Below, piece after piece: positions 43,430 to 51,881 of a DNA stretch of 64,000 bases. The stretch is from NCBI GenBank assembly GCA_963791455.1, contig CAWBSM010000003.1:1-64000 (forward strand), written 5' to 3'. The notes below the pieces were generated by a model. That model saw only the letters and a list, made by a program, of their open reading frames with translations. It made no database searches and was not told where the DNA came from. The position numbers were made by a program, and so were the translations under genes. The stretch's first letter is position 1; every line of letters starts with the position of its first letter. Source of the DNA: Bog-473 sp963791455 (lineage in GTDB: Bacteria > Actinomycetota > Acidimicrobiia > Acidimicrobiales > RAAP-2).

Positions 43430-44203
43430 TCACCCCGGCATTACGACTTTCTCTCCCAAGGCGTTCCCTGAGTTCGGCCAAGGCCTGCCGAAAGGCCGGA
43501 CGATCCATGGACCAACGCTGGGGCTCCAGCTCCCAGCGACAGCGTGCTCGTGGTCGTGGACCGCCGCGGCCGCGTCGAGCGTGCGCTTCACCCTCGCGGT
43601 CAACTCGGTGTCGTGCCGACCAGCACGCCCGGCGAGGCGCTCAGCCTCGGCACGGAGCTGGCCCGTCTCGACGCACCGCCAGACCAGGCCTCGCCGAGCC
43701 GCCTCCTCGCCGTCGAGGATCTCGCCAAAGAGGCTGAGAGCGGCTGCCCCCTGCCTGCCGAGCAGCTGACGAAGGTGCCAGAGCTGACCACCACCGGGGT
43801 GGATGCCCACGTCGAGGAAACGGACGTCAAAACGCGAGCGGGTCGTACAGATGGCGATGTCACAGGCGAGGGCCAGGTTCATGCCGGCCCCGATCGCCGC
43901 GCCGTCTACTGCCGCAACGGTCGGCATCGGCGCTTCGGCCAGAGCGTTGAACGCTCGGTATATCTCCTCGAGCCGGACCTTCGGCGTGAGCAGATCGTCG
44001 ACGGACCCGCCAGCGCAGAAGACCGGTGGGGTATTGGTCAGGATGAGTGCACGACGACCCGCCCGGACGCCATCCCCCACGGCTCGCGTAATGGCGCCGA
44101 CCATGGCCCAGGACAGGGCATTGCGGTGGTCGGGATCGTTAAGGACGACGGTCACGATGTCCTCCGTCACCTCGGTGCGCACGAGCGACTCCGGATCACT
44201 CAC
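43430..44203 (-). CDS. Enoyl-CoA hydratase/isomerase, C-terminus frameshifted
   Basis: A crotonase-fold protein of about 257 residues: TVVLNDPDHRNALSWAMVGA, ILTNTPPVFCAGGSVDDLL (first oxyanion-hole part), AAVDGAAIGAGMNLALACDI (second) and VGIHPGGGQLWHLRQLLG with the Gly/acid region. The end is odd: after ARVKRTLDAAAAV the frame gives SWSPSVGPWIVRPFG, whereas the next frame gives ELEPQRWSMDRPAFRQALAE as in intact homologues. One base is probably missing or extra near 43525. That other frame stays open to a TGA at 43245-43247, overlapping the ligase ATG. Start at GTG 44203, 10 bases after the SDR stop. Confidence 0.8.
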   Translation of the reverse strand: MSDPESLVRTEVTEDIVTVVLNDPDHRNALSWAMVGAITRAVGDGVRAGRRALILTNTPPVFCAGGSVDDLLTPKVRLEEIYRAFNALAEAPMPTVAAVDGAAIGAGMNLALACDIAICTTRSRFDVRFLDVGIHPGGGQLWHLRQLLGRQGAAALSLFGEILDGEEAARRGLVWRCVETGQLRAEAERLAGRAGRHDTELTARVKRTLDAAAAVHDHEHAVAGSWSPSVGPWIVRPFGRPWPNSGNALGEKVVMPG

Positions 44204-44213
44204 CCGCCGACGT

Positions 44214-45095
44214 TCAAAGCGGTCCGGGGTCAAACGGGGGGCGACCCATCTGTTCACGCACCGTGATCACCGGCGGATTGGTCAGGCTCCGCCGTTGCCA
44301 GTTCGCCCCGTCGACCACGAGTACGTGGCCGGAGATGAAACGGGCGTACGGCGAGGCGAGGAATGTCGCGGCCCATCCGAGTTCGCGCAGTCGCCCGACC
44401 CGCAGCGCCGGCTGGCAGACGTCCTTGTCCGAAGTCCGGTCCAGGTTGCCCTTGATGTCCGCGGTCATGTCCTCATGGGGGAACAGGCCAGGGACGAGCC
44501 CGTTGACCTGGATGCCATAAGGACCCCACTCCACCGCCAGCGTCTCCACCATGGACTTGACGCCTGCCTTGGCGGCTGCCGAGTGGGCGAAGCCCGGTCC
44601 GCCGGTCCAGGCATACGACGCGCCGATGTCGACGATGGAGCCCGACGTACCCACAGCGATGTGGCGCCGGGCAAATTCCCGGGAGCAGAAGAATGTCCCG
44701 TTCAATGTGATGTCGACCACGGTTCGCCATGCGTTGGGCGACATGTCCTCGGCGGGGACGGGGAAGTTCGCCGCTGCATTGTTCACCAGTACCCCGGGTA
44801 ACCCAAAGGCCTCTTCGGCGGCGTCGAAGGCGGCGGCGACCTGGTCGGGCTCGCGAATGTCGCAGCTCACCGTTGCGACCTGTCCGCCGACCTCGGTGAC
44901 CGCCTCGGCACCGGCATCGAGGTGCTCCTGCTTGCGGCTCACGATGACGACGGACGCTCCGAGACGTGTGAATTCGAGGGCGATGGCCTTTCCGAGGCCG
45001 GTCCCTGCGCCCGTGATGAGCACGGGCACCGAGTCGAAGGTCCCGGCGGGGAGGGCACTCGTCCCTAACGGTGGTGGCTCGGGAAGTCCTGACAT
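44214..45095 (-). CDS. SDR of the 2,4-dienoyl-CoA reductase type
   Basis: A 293-residue SDR: PVLITGAGTGLGKAIALEFT, VVIVSRKQEHL, GVLVNNAAANFPVPAEDMSP, NAWRTVVDITLNGTFFCSRE, then FAHSAAAKAGVKSMVETLAV and HVLVVDGANWQ. At the usual YxxxK the sequence is HSAAAKAG, with the Lys kept and the Tyr replaced, which is characteristic of 2,4-dienoyl-CoA and trans-2-enoyl-CoA reductases of the SDR type. It therefore probably reduces an unsaturated acyl-CoA with NADPH. Three bases from the preceding hydratase stop; cotranscribed. Confidence 0.85.
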   Translation of the reverse strand: MSGLPEPPPLGTSALPAGTFDSVPVLITGAGTGLGKAIALEFTRLGASVVIVSRKQEHLDAGAEAVTEVGGQVATVSCDIREPDQVAAAFDAAEEAFGLPGVLVNNAAANFPVPAEDMSPNAWRTVVDITLNGTFFCSREFARRHIAVGTSGSIVDIGASYAWTGGPGFAHSAAAKAGVKSMVETLAVEWGPYGIQVNGLVPGLFPHEDMTADIKGNLDRTSDKDVCQPALRVGRLRELGWAATFLASPYARFISGHVLVVDGANWQRRSLTNPPVITVREQMGRPPFDPGPL

Positions 45096-45098
45096 GAA

Positions 45099-45878
45099 TC
45101 AGCTCCCACGGTAGACCGGGGTTCGGCCCTCGGTCCGTGACGCTCGCATTTCGGCCATGTCGTCGGAATGGGCAATGAAGGTCTGCGCGATCATCTCTTC
45201 GTCCATCGACGTCAGGACCTCGGGCACTGCCAGATGGGCCAGCACCCGTCGTGCCGCTCGCACCGTGACGACCGGAGCCTCTGCGATCTTCGCTGCGATG
45301 GCTTGCACCTCCTCGTCGAGCTTCGCGGGCGGTACCACCCTGGAGACGATGCCGTGGGCGAGCGCCTCGTCGGCGGCCATCACCCTGCCCGTCAGGACGA
45401 GGTCGGCCGCGACCCCATGGCCGCACATTTGAAAGATACGCGCCACTCCGCCGGTGTCTGGGATCACGCCGTGCCCGACCTCAGGCAACATGAACCGCGC
45501 CCCTTCGGCGGCCACCCTGATGTCGCACAAGAGGGCCCGCTGGAAGGACGCACCGATCGCCCAACCCTGGAGAGCCACGATGATCGGGGCATCGAGCTCG
45601 AAGATGGCTCGAATGCCCCGGTGCCCTCTACGCATGAGCTCGTGGTGGGTGAGGCCGCTGTCCGCGCCACCCAACGCGCCGACGTCCCTCCCGGAGGAGA
45701 ACGACTTCCCCTCCCCCCGCCAGATAATGGCCCGCACGTCCGGCCGGCCGCGCAGCTGGGCCAACACGTCGAACAACTGGGCATCCATGGCGTCGTCGAA
45801 CGCATTGTGCTTTTCCGCATTGTCGTTGGTGATGATCGCCACCGCGCCCTCGACGTCGAGCTGCACCGAACCTGACAC
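45099..45878 (-). CDS. Enoyl-CoA hydratase/isomerase family protein
   Basis: A 259-residue crotonase-family enzyme with no defects: AVAIITNDNAEKHNAFDDAM, WRGEGKSFSSGRDVGALGG, IVALQGWAIGASFQRALLCD, FMLPEVGHGVIPDTGGVARI and LVLTGRVMAADEALAHGIVS. The Glu of PEVGHGV fits the acid position of hydratases. It opens the leftward operon, 155 bases from the divergent CaiB gene at 46034. It probably hydrates an enoyl-CoA made in the same pathway. Confidence 0.9.
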   Translation of the reverse strand: MSGSVQLDVEGAVAIITNDNAEKHNAFDDAMDAQLFDVLAQLRGRPDVRAIIWRGEGKSFSSGRDVGALGGADSGLTHHELMRRGHRGIRAIFELDAPIIVALQGWAIGASFQRALLCDIRVAAEGARFMLPEVGHGVIPDTGGVARIFQMCGHGVAADLVLTGRVMAADEALAHGIVSRVVPPAKLDEEVQAIAAKIAEAPVVTVRAARRVLAHLAVPEVLTSMDEEMIAQTFIAHSDDMAEMRASRTEGRTPVYRGS

Positions 45879-46017
45879 GCTGGTATGCCCTCGCTTCCTC
45901 TCTGGCCCCGAGCTGGCGGCCTACCGGCAGACTCCGAAGACTCGCTGGCGCACGCGACGACGGCCGATGTCGTGCCTCCAACGGGCCTCCCGCGAGCAAG
46001 GTTTTTGCCGCAGAACA

Positions 46018-46028
46018 GATATGATATC
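46018..46028. promoter_or_regulatory. Palindrome in the divergent promoter gap
   Basis: GATATGATATC at 46018-46028 is a perfect 5-1-5 palindrome, five bases before the GTG of the CaiB gene and 140 bases from the divergent hydratase start. It is the only AT-rich symmetric element in this gap and a candidate operator for both operons. Confidence 0.4.
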
Positions 46029-46033
46029 CAATC

Positions 46034-47272
46034 GTGATCCAGCTGGCCGCTGAGCCTTCGGACCGGCGCCCGGTCGGACCACTCGCTGGCATCCGCGTGT
46101 TGGCGCTCGAACAGATGCAGGCGCTGCCGTTCGCGACGCAGCTCCTGGGCCGCCTCGGTGCAGACGTCGTCAAGGTCGAATCGCCAGGCGGGGAGCTCGG
46201 TCGCGCCTCGCAGCCGTCCATCGTGGATCCCGAGGGTCGGGTCCTCGGTGCCACCTTCTTACGTAACAACCTGGGGAAACGGAGCATCTGCATCGACCTC
46301 AAGACCGAACGCGGGCGCCAGCTGGTGCTCGACATGGCTCCCCGCTTCGACGTGGTGGCGGAGAACTTCCGCGCTGGGACGATGGCCCGGCTCGGCCTGT
46401 CCTTTGAGGCCATCGAAGCCGTGCACCCCACCTGCGTTTATGCGTCCGTTTCAGGGTTCGGCAGTGTGACCAGCTCGCCGTACCGTGACCGACCGGCGTT
46501 CGCCGCCATCGTCGAGGCGATGTCGGGCATCTACGAGATGAAGCGGGTGGGCGACGGACCACCTTTGGCGTCGCCGGTCGGGGCGCTCGGGGACATCAGC
46601 GCCTCCCTCTTCGCCGTGATCGGCATCCTCGCCGCTCTGCGAGAACGCGACCGCTCCGGCCTCGCCCAACACGTGGATGTGGCGATGTTCGATTCCGTCA
46701 TCGCCATGACAGACATCGTCGCCAACTTCTGGTCGATGGGCCTGAAGAACGGTGACACGGGTCCCGTCATCAATCATGGCTTCCGCGCCGAAGACGGCTG
46801 GTTCGTCATCCAGGTGGGTCGCGAGCACCACTTCGAGCGCCTGGCCGAGATCGTCGGGCGACCCGAATGGGGGTCCGACCCTCGTTTGGCCGACCGGCAG
46901 GGCTGGATGGATCATCTCGAGACGGTGCTCCGACCGGCCATTGAGCAGTGGGCCCACGACAAGACGCGAGACGAGGCCTGTGAGGCACTGGGCGCAGCCG
47001 GCATCGCCGCCGGCCCATGCCTCCTCGATGAGGAGCTCGTGACGGACCCTCATGTCGTCGCGCACCACATGCTCGTCGGCATCAAACGGCCGGACGGCGC
47101 TGAGCCACCCGTCTTGGTGCCGGGTAACCCGATCCGCATCCATACCGCCCAGATGGCCGAGGACGCGCGCGTGCCTTGGGTGGGCGAGCAGACGAACGAG
47201 ATCCTCCAGACCGAGCTAGGTCTCCCCGCTGACGAGGTGGCCGCCCTGCGGGCCGACGGCATCGTGGCATGA
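46034..47272 (+). CDS. CaiB/BaiF family (class III) CoA-transferase
   Basis: A 412-residue class III CoA-transferase: AGIRVLALEQMQALPFATQL, GRLGADVVKVESPGGELGRA, NLGKRSICIDLKTERGRQLV, SFGSVTSSPYRDRPAF-like acyl pocket region (ASVSGFGSVTSSPYRDRP), the catalytic Asp in GALGDISASLFAV, and QHVDVAMFDSVIAM. Starts at GTG 46034. It heads the rightward operon. Its TGA overlaps the ATG of the ligase gene (ATGA at 47269), so the two proteins are probably made in step. Expected role: transfer CoA to or from a pathway acid, or epimerise an alpha-methylacyl-CoA. Confidence 0.91.
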   Translation: MIQLAAEPSDRRPVGPLAGIRVLALEQMQALPFATQLLGRLGADVVKVESPGGELGRASQPSIVDPEGRVLGATFLRNNLGKRSICIDLKTERGRQLVLDMAPRFDVVAENFRAGTMARLGLSFEAIEAVHPTCVYASVSGFGSVTSSPYRDRPAFAAIVEAMSGIYEMKRVGDGPPLASPVGALGDISASLFAVIGILAALRERDRSGLAQHVDVAMFDSVIAMTDIVANFWSMGLKNGDTGPVINHGFRAEDGWFVIQVGREHHFERLAEIVGRPEWGSDPRLADRQGWMDHLETVLRPAIEQWAHDKTRDEACEALGAAGIAAGPCLLDEELVTDPHVVAHHMLVGIKRPDGAEPPVLVPGNPIRIHTAQMAEDARVPWVGEQTNEILQTELGLPADEVAALRADGIVA

Positions 47273-48846
47273 AAGGTTCGACGACGGGATCACCGAGTCC
47301 GTCGACGATTCCCGAGGCGCTCGACCGGGCCGCCGAGTTGTTCGGCGATGAAGAGGCAGTGGTCGATGGCGCGACCCGCTGGACGTTCGTCCAGCTCCGC
47401 GACCAAGCTCGCTCCGTCGCGGCGGCCCTCATGGGATCGGGCGTTGCGCCGGGCGATCGAGTCGCGCTCTGGGCTCCCAACAACGCCCGCTGGATCGCGG
47501 TGAGCTTCGGGGTGTACCTGGCCGGCGGCGTCCTCGTCCCCGTGAACACCCGGTTCAAGGGTGGCGAGGCGGCCCACGTCCTGCGCCGCTCGGGAACCTC
47601 CCTTCTCTTGGGCTGCAGCGACACGCTGGGGACCGACGTTTTCGATCTTCTCAGCGATGTCGGAGATCTGCCTGCACTGCGCGAGCGGGTGGTCATGGAA
47701 GGTCCGAGCCGCGCCGACTCGACACGTTGGGCCGACTTCGTGCGGCGTGGTGGCACAGACCCCGCTGGCCCGTGGCCGACCGTCCGTCCAGAGGATCTCG
47801 CCGATGTCATCTTTACATCCGGCACCACCGGCTCCCCGAAAGGCGCCATGTTGGCTCACGGTCCGAGCGTGCGAACCTACACGGCGTGGGTCGACGCGGT
47901 GGGTCTCTGTCGCGGGGACCGCTACCTTTGCATCTATCCGTTCTTCCATACCGCGGGCTTGAAGTCGGGTGTGCTGGCGTGCGTTCTGCGCGGCGCAACC
48001 ATTCTCCCGCACGCGGTCTTCGACGCCGGAGTCGTCATGAGGCGCGTCGCCGAGGAGCACGTCAGCGTGCTGCCCGGCCCACCGACGGTGTTCCAATCCA
48101 TTCTGGAACACCCAGAGCGCGACTCCTTCGACCTCTCGACGCTCAGGCTCTCCGTGACGGGTGCCGCCACCGTGCCGGTGGAGGTGATCCGGCGCATGCG
48201 CGACGACTTGCACATTGCCACCGTCGTCACGGGCTACGGGCTCACCGAGACCACCGGCACCGTCAGCATGTGCCGTCACGACGATCCACCCGAGATCATC
48301 GCCACGACCGTGGGCAAGCCCCTCGAGGGCGTGTCGATCAAGGTCGTGGGCGACGCTGATCAGGTGCTCGGCGCCGGCGAAGCCGGGGAGATTCTCGTCC
48401 GGGGGTTCAACGTCATGCGCGGCTACTTCGACGACGAGGAGGCGTCCGCCAGGACCATCGATCCGGAGGGGTGGTTACGCACGGGTGACATCGGGTTCGT
48501 GGGAACGGACGGGAACCTGCGCATCACCGACCGCAAGAAGGACATGTTCATCGTCGGAGGTTTCAACGCCTTCCCCGCCGAGATCGAAGGGATCCTGTTG
48601 ACCCACCCGGGCGTCAGCCAAGTCGCGGTCGTCGGTGTTCCCGACGAGCGGCTGGGCGAGGTCGGAAAGGCCTATGTCATCGTCCGCGCCGGCATGCAGG
48701 TGGACGAGGCGTCCATCATCGCCTGGTGTCGGGATCACATGGCCAACTTCAAGGTTCCGCGTACCGTCGTCCTGGTCGACGAGCTCCCCCTGACGGCCAG
48801 CGGCAAGGTCCAGCGTTTCCGTCTCCGCCCCACCTTCCCGGCGTGA
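47269..48846 (+). CDS. Acyl-CoA synthetase (FadD3-like, AMP-binding)
   Basis: A 525-residue ANL enzyme. P-loop VIFTSGTTGSPKGAMLAHG, PFFHTAGLKSGV, GYGLTETTGTVSMCRHDDPP, motif A8 GWLRTGDIGFVGTDGNLRIT, DRKKDMFIVGGFNAFPAEIE and the catalytic Lys in LTASGKVQRFRL. The combination around GYGLTETTGTVS and GGFNAFPAEIE is close to FadD3, which activates the C/D-ring acid HIP in steroid degradation; the real substrate is unknown. Coupled to the CaiB gene before it and 14 bases from the thiolase start. Confidence 0.9.
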   Translation: MKGSTTGSPSPSTIPEALDRAAELFGDEEAVVDGATRWTFVQLRDQARSVAAALMGSGVAPGDRVALWAPNNARWIAVSFGVYLAGGVLVPVNTRFKGGEAAHVLRRSGTSLLLGCSDTLGTDVFDLLSDVGDLPALRERVVMEGPSRADSTRWADFVRRGGTDPAGPWPTVRPEDLADVIFTSGTTGSPKGAMLAHGPSVRTYTAWVDAVGLCRGDRYLCIYPFFHTAGLKSGVLACVLRGATILPHAVFDAGVVMRRVAEEHVSVLPGPPTVFQSILEHPERDSFDLSTLRLSVTGAATVPVEVIRRMRDDLHIATVVTGYGLTETTGTVSMCRHDDPPEIIATTVGKPLEGVSIKVVGDADQVLGAGEAGEILVRGFNVMRGYFDDEEASARTIDPEGWLRTGDIGFVGTDGNLRITDRKKDMFIVGGFNAFPAEIEGILLTHPGVSQVAVVGVPDERLGEVGKAYVIVRAGMQVDEASIIAWCRDHMANFKVPRTVVLVDELPLTASGKVQRFRLRPTFPA

Positions 48847-48859
48847 CAATCTGACGGCG

Positions 48860-50017
48860 GTGAGCCATCCCTTCCGCGAGGTCGCCATCGTCGGCGTCCA
48901 CAACACCGCACAAGCGCGTCGGCTGCCCGGCCACGACTCTTCGTCCATCGCGCTCGAGGCGGCTTTGGGCGCCCTCGTCGACGCCGACATTCCCGTGGCC
49001 GATGTCGACGGCGTCGTCGGCGCGGCGGCGGCCGACGCCGTGCTGGAGCTCGGCCTCGGGCCCTGCATCCGACGCCCCAGTGGGCTCGGGATCCCGACGA
49101 TCGCCGACGCCGCCATGCTGGTCGCCTCGAGGCAGTGCAACGTGGTCGTGGCGCTTGCCGGTGGCGCCGGGCTGCTGACCCACAAGGTGGCAGCACCCTG
49201 GACCACCCCGCCCAACGAGCTGGTCGCCGGGTTCGGGCTCTTCACGGCGGCGGAGTTCGCCCTGATGGCGCGCCGCCACATGCTCACCTACGGCACCACC
49301 GAGCACCAGCTCGCCAGCGCCGCCGCGGTGATCCGCACCAACGGTCACCACAACCCCGAAGCGGTGTACTACGGGCGGGGCCCGTTCACGGCGGAGGACA
49401 TCCTGGCGTCACCCCTGATCGCCGAGCCCTTTCACCTGCTCGACTGCGCCACCACCTCGGAGGGCGGCTGCGCCCTCGTCTTCACCGGGGCCGACCGAGC
49501 CCTCGACCATGGCAAGGCTGTCTGGATTCTGGGCTGTGGCAGCGACAGCTATGGCCCGGCGTACACCGTCGCGCCGGTATGGGACTACACGCCCCGACCG
49601 GGGACCGAACCGGCGGGGCGCGTCGGGGCCCACGCCGCAGCTGCCTCCTTCGCCATGGCGGGGCTCGGACCCGACGACGTCGACGTGGCGGAGCTCTACG
49701 ACCCCTTCTCGTTCGAGATCATTCGACAGCTCGAGGTCTACGGGTTCTGCGGACCGGGCGAAGGGGGGCCGATGGTCGAGTCGGGCGCCATCGGGCCCGG
49801 AGGGAGTCTCCCGGTCACCACCGACGGCGGCACCATGTCCTACAGCCACCCCGGCGTCGCGGCCCAGCAGTTCCAGCGGGTGGTGCGGGGTGTCCGCCAG
49901 CTCCGCGGCGAGTGCCTGACGGCGCAGGTGCCGCGGGCCGAAGTGGCTCTGTGTTCCAACGGTGGTTCCGGCGCTCTGTTCACCGACGTCATGTTGCTCG
50001 GCAGCAGCCGCCCGTGA
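48860..50017 (+). CDS. SCP2-type thiolase / lipid-transfer protein (Ltp-like)
   Basis: A 385-residue thiolase-fold protein of the lipid-transfer group: FREVAIVGVHNTAQARRLPG, IADAAMLVASRQCNVVVALA, FTAAEFALMARRHML, HLLDCATTSEGGCALVFTGA, DDVDVAELYDPFSFEIIRQL and TDGGTMSYSHPGVAAQQFQR. The usual condensing-thiolase Cys context (CxS/AG near residue 90) is not evident, as in Ltp2, which works as a retro-aldolase. It starts with GTG 48860. It overlaps the DUF35 gene by GTGA, which is the arrangement known for Ltp2/ChsH2-like aldolase complexes. Confidence 0.88.
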   Translation: MSHPFREVAIVGVHNTAQARRLPGHDSSSIALEAALGALVDADIPVADVDGVVGAAAADAVLELGLGPCIRRPSGLGIPTIADAAMLVASRQCNVVVALAGGAGLLTHKVAAPWTTPPNELVAGFGLFTAAEFALMARRHMLTYGTTEHQLASAAAVIRTNGHHNPEAVYYGRGPFTAEDILASPLIAEPFHLLDCATTSEGGCALVFTGADRALDHGKAVWILGCGSDSYGPAYTVAPVWDYTPRPGTEPAGRVGAHAAAASFAMAGLGPDDVDVAELYDPFSFEIIRQLEVYGFCGPGEGGPMVESGAIGPGGSLPVTTDGGTMSYSHPGVAAQQFQRVVRGVRQLRGECLTAQVPRAEVALCSNGGSGALFTDVMLLGSSRP

Positions 50018-50448
50018 ACGGCCCGGCGGCGGCCCTCGTCCCCCAACCGACCGGCATTCCTGTCCCTGTGCCGTCTGCTCGGTCCCAGCCTTTCTGGGAC
50101 GCGTGCCGGGAGGGTCGGCTGGTGCTGCCCTTGTGCTCGAGCTGTGGCACGCGGGCGCTTCGCGCGTTCGCCGCCTGCGCCCATTGCCACGAGACGACGC
50201 TCGCCTGGGCGCCGAGTGACGGACGGGGATCGCTCTACAGCTGGACTGTGGTGTGGCGGCCGCCGCACCCGACGCTGGTCGTGCCCTACGCCCCCGCGGT
50301 CATCACCCTTGACGAGGGCTGGTGGTTCTTGAGCGCTGTCGTCGGTTGCACGACGAGAGACCTCGAGGAGGGGATGGCCCTCCAAGTCGAGTTCCACGCC
50401 GCGTCGGAGTCGCTCGTCCTCCCCTATTTCCGCCCGTTCACCGCCTGA
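50014..50448 (+). CDS. DUF35 (zinc-ribbon OB-fold) acyl-CoA-associated protein
   Basis: A 144-residue DUF35 protein. QPFWDACREGRLVLPLCSSC opens the rubredoxin-like zinc ribbon (C-x2-C, then CAHC), followed by the OB-fold with GSLYSWTVVWRP, PYAPAVITLDEGW and VVGCTTRDLEEGMAL. DUF35 proteins bind acyl-CoA and stabilise partner thiolases, hydratases or aldolases, such as ChsH2 with Ltp2. GTG 50014 overlaps the thiolase stop (GTGA), so a complex of the two is likely. Last gene of the rightward operon and convergent with the binding-protein gene. Confidence 0.87.
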   Translation: MNGPAAALVPQPTGIPVPVPSARSQPFWDACREGRLVLPLCSSCGTRALRAFAACAHCHETTLAWAPSDGRGSLYSWTVVWRPPHPTLVVPYAPAVITLDEGWWFLSAVVGCTTRDLEEGMALQVEFHAASESLVLPYFRPFTA

Positions 50449-50497
50449 GAATGGTCCCACCGGGTGGTGGCTCCGCATGGTTGACCGGACCCGAACC

Positions 50498-51829
50498 TCA
50501 CGGGACGTTGTTCGAAGGCCATTCCGGCCGGAAGTATCCCCCAAAGCGGAGGTCACCGCCCCGGAGCTCGCGGATCGTGAGGAAATCGCCCTTATAGCCT
50601 TTGTGGTCTCCGGGGCCGAACTGAATGTAGGTGGAGGGACCGCCGTTGGTGGCCGGCATCCAACGAATTCGCTCGATCCCATCCTTGACCCAGCGCGGTT
50701 CGGGGATGTCGGCATTGGCTATCCCGTGAATCGCCACCCGTGCGGTGTCGTAGGCGAGAGCGACCACGACGTTGCGCGCCTCGCGACCGAACCGCTTGGT
50801 GAAGCGTTGGACCATGGCGTTGTAGTTGGGATTGGCCCCATCCTCACCGAGCTGATCGATCCCGTGCCAGCCCTCGATTCCGGAGGCCCATTCGTTCTTG
50901 TTCGAATAGAACATGAAGGCGGTCCCCATGATGCGTGGCGGGTCCCAGCCAAGCGCCTGCAGGGCGGCGCCGAAATGAAAACACGCATACCCGTAGCCGC
51001 CGTAGTAGAGCCCCTCGGTACCCGCCTCCCGCATGGCCGCCAAGTGACTCTCGAGATCGCGTGGGTTCGGCTCGAGCTTGACCTCGCGGGTGACCGTCAT
51101 GCCCAACCTGATCGCTTCGTCACGGAAGAAGTCGGCGTAGTCGCGTCCTGAGGAACCCGCCTCCCAGAACAAACCCACCTTCCGGATGCCCTGTTGGTGG
51201 AGCCAGTTGGCGCAGATAACTCCCTCGGTCGGGATATCGCCGTTGGCGACCGTGAAGCAGTAGTTGGAGGCAAATCGACGGGCCCCGGTCCAGCCCAAAC
51301 AGGAAACGCCGAGCTCGTTTGCAGTGTCCTGTAAGACGAGCGAGTTGTCGGAGATCATCGGACCCAGGACGACGACGCAGCCGTGGTCGACCAGCCACCG
51401 GTAACCCTCAATGACCTTCTTGTAATTCTCGCGTGGGAGCCCGCGGGCGTCGGCGATGACCAACTGGACCGGGGAGCGGGACCACACCCCCTCATTCAGC
51501 GCATCCTCGATGGCGAGGATCGTCGGATCGATCCAGTCCGCCAGGAGCTGATTGAGGTCCATGTCGATCAGAACGCCGATCTTCACCGGTTCAAAGGCGT
51601 CACCCTGGGTGCTGATGCCTCGGGTGGGGGGATAGATCGTGATGTTCTGCACCGCTTGATCGCTGGCCGCTCCGGTGCCCTCGTACCAGATGGTGCCCTC
51701 GCCTCCTTCGCCTTCGAGATGAGAGCGGGTGCCGTGTGGGACCGACGACACCGCCCGATCGGCCTCTGCGATGCCGAGGTCGACCGGCTCAGGAAAGAGG
51801 CGCTCGGCATATTCGTGCTTGTCCGACAT
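50498..51829 (-). CDS. LivK-type substrate-binding protein without a signal peptide
   Basis: A 443-residue Peripla_BP-type protein: VKIGVLIDMDLNQLLADWID, EGVWSRSPVQLVIADARGLP, RWLVDHGCVVVLGPMISDNS, ANWLHQQGIRKVGLFWEAGS, VVVALAYDTARVAIHGIANA. Both lobes of a branched-chain amino acid or amide binding protein are present. Unlike ordinary members it starts MSDKHEYAERLFPEPVDLGI, with no hydrophobic signal segment, so it is predicted cytoplasmic. AAAGGA six bases before ATG 51829 supports the start. No transporter genes adjoin it. It ends the leftward catabolic operon and could be a cytosolic sensor or chaperone for a pathway compound. Confidence 0.83.
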   Translation of the reverse strand: MSDKHEYAERLFPEPVDLGIAEADRAVSSVPHGTRSHLEGEGGEGTIWYEGTGAASDQAVQNITIYPPTRGISTQGDAFEPVKIGVLIDMDLNQLLADWIDPTILAIEDALNEGVWSRSPVQLVIADARGLPRENYKKVIEGYRWLVDHGCVVVLGPMISDNSLVLQDTANELGVSCLGWTGARRFASNYCFTVANGDIPTEGVICANWLHQQGIRKVGLFWEAGSSGRDYADFFRDEAIRLGMTVTREVKLEPNPRDLESHLAAMREAGTEGLYYGGYGYACFHFGAALQALGWDPPRIMGTAFMFYSNKNEWASGIEGWHGIDQLGEDGANPNYNAMVQRFTKRFGREARNVVVALAYDTARVAIHGIANADIPEPRWVKDGIERIRWMPATNGGPSTYIQFGPGDHKGYKGDFLTIRELRGGDLRFGGYFRPEWPSNNVP

Positions 51830-51881
51830 GATCGGTCCTTTCAGTGTTGGTTGGTTGAGACCACTGCGTTCGCCTGGGTCG

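Noticed and set aside
47290..48279. Long minus-strand frame (about 329 codons)
   Set aside because: Antisense of the FadD3-like synthetase, whose motifs are all present; no domain in the opposite frame.
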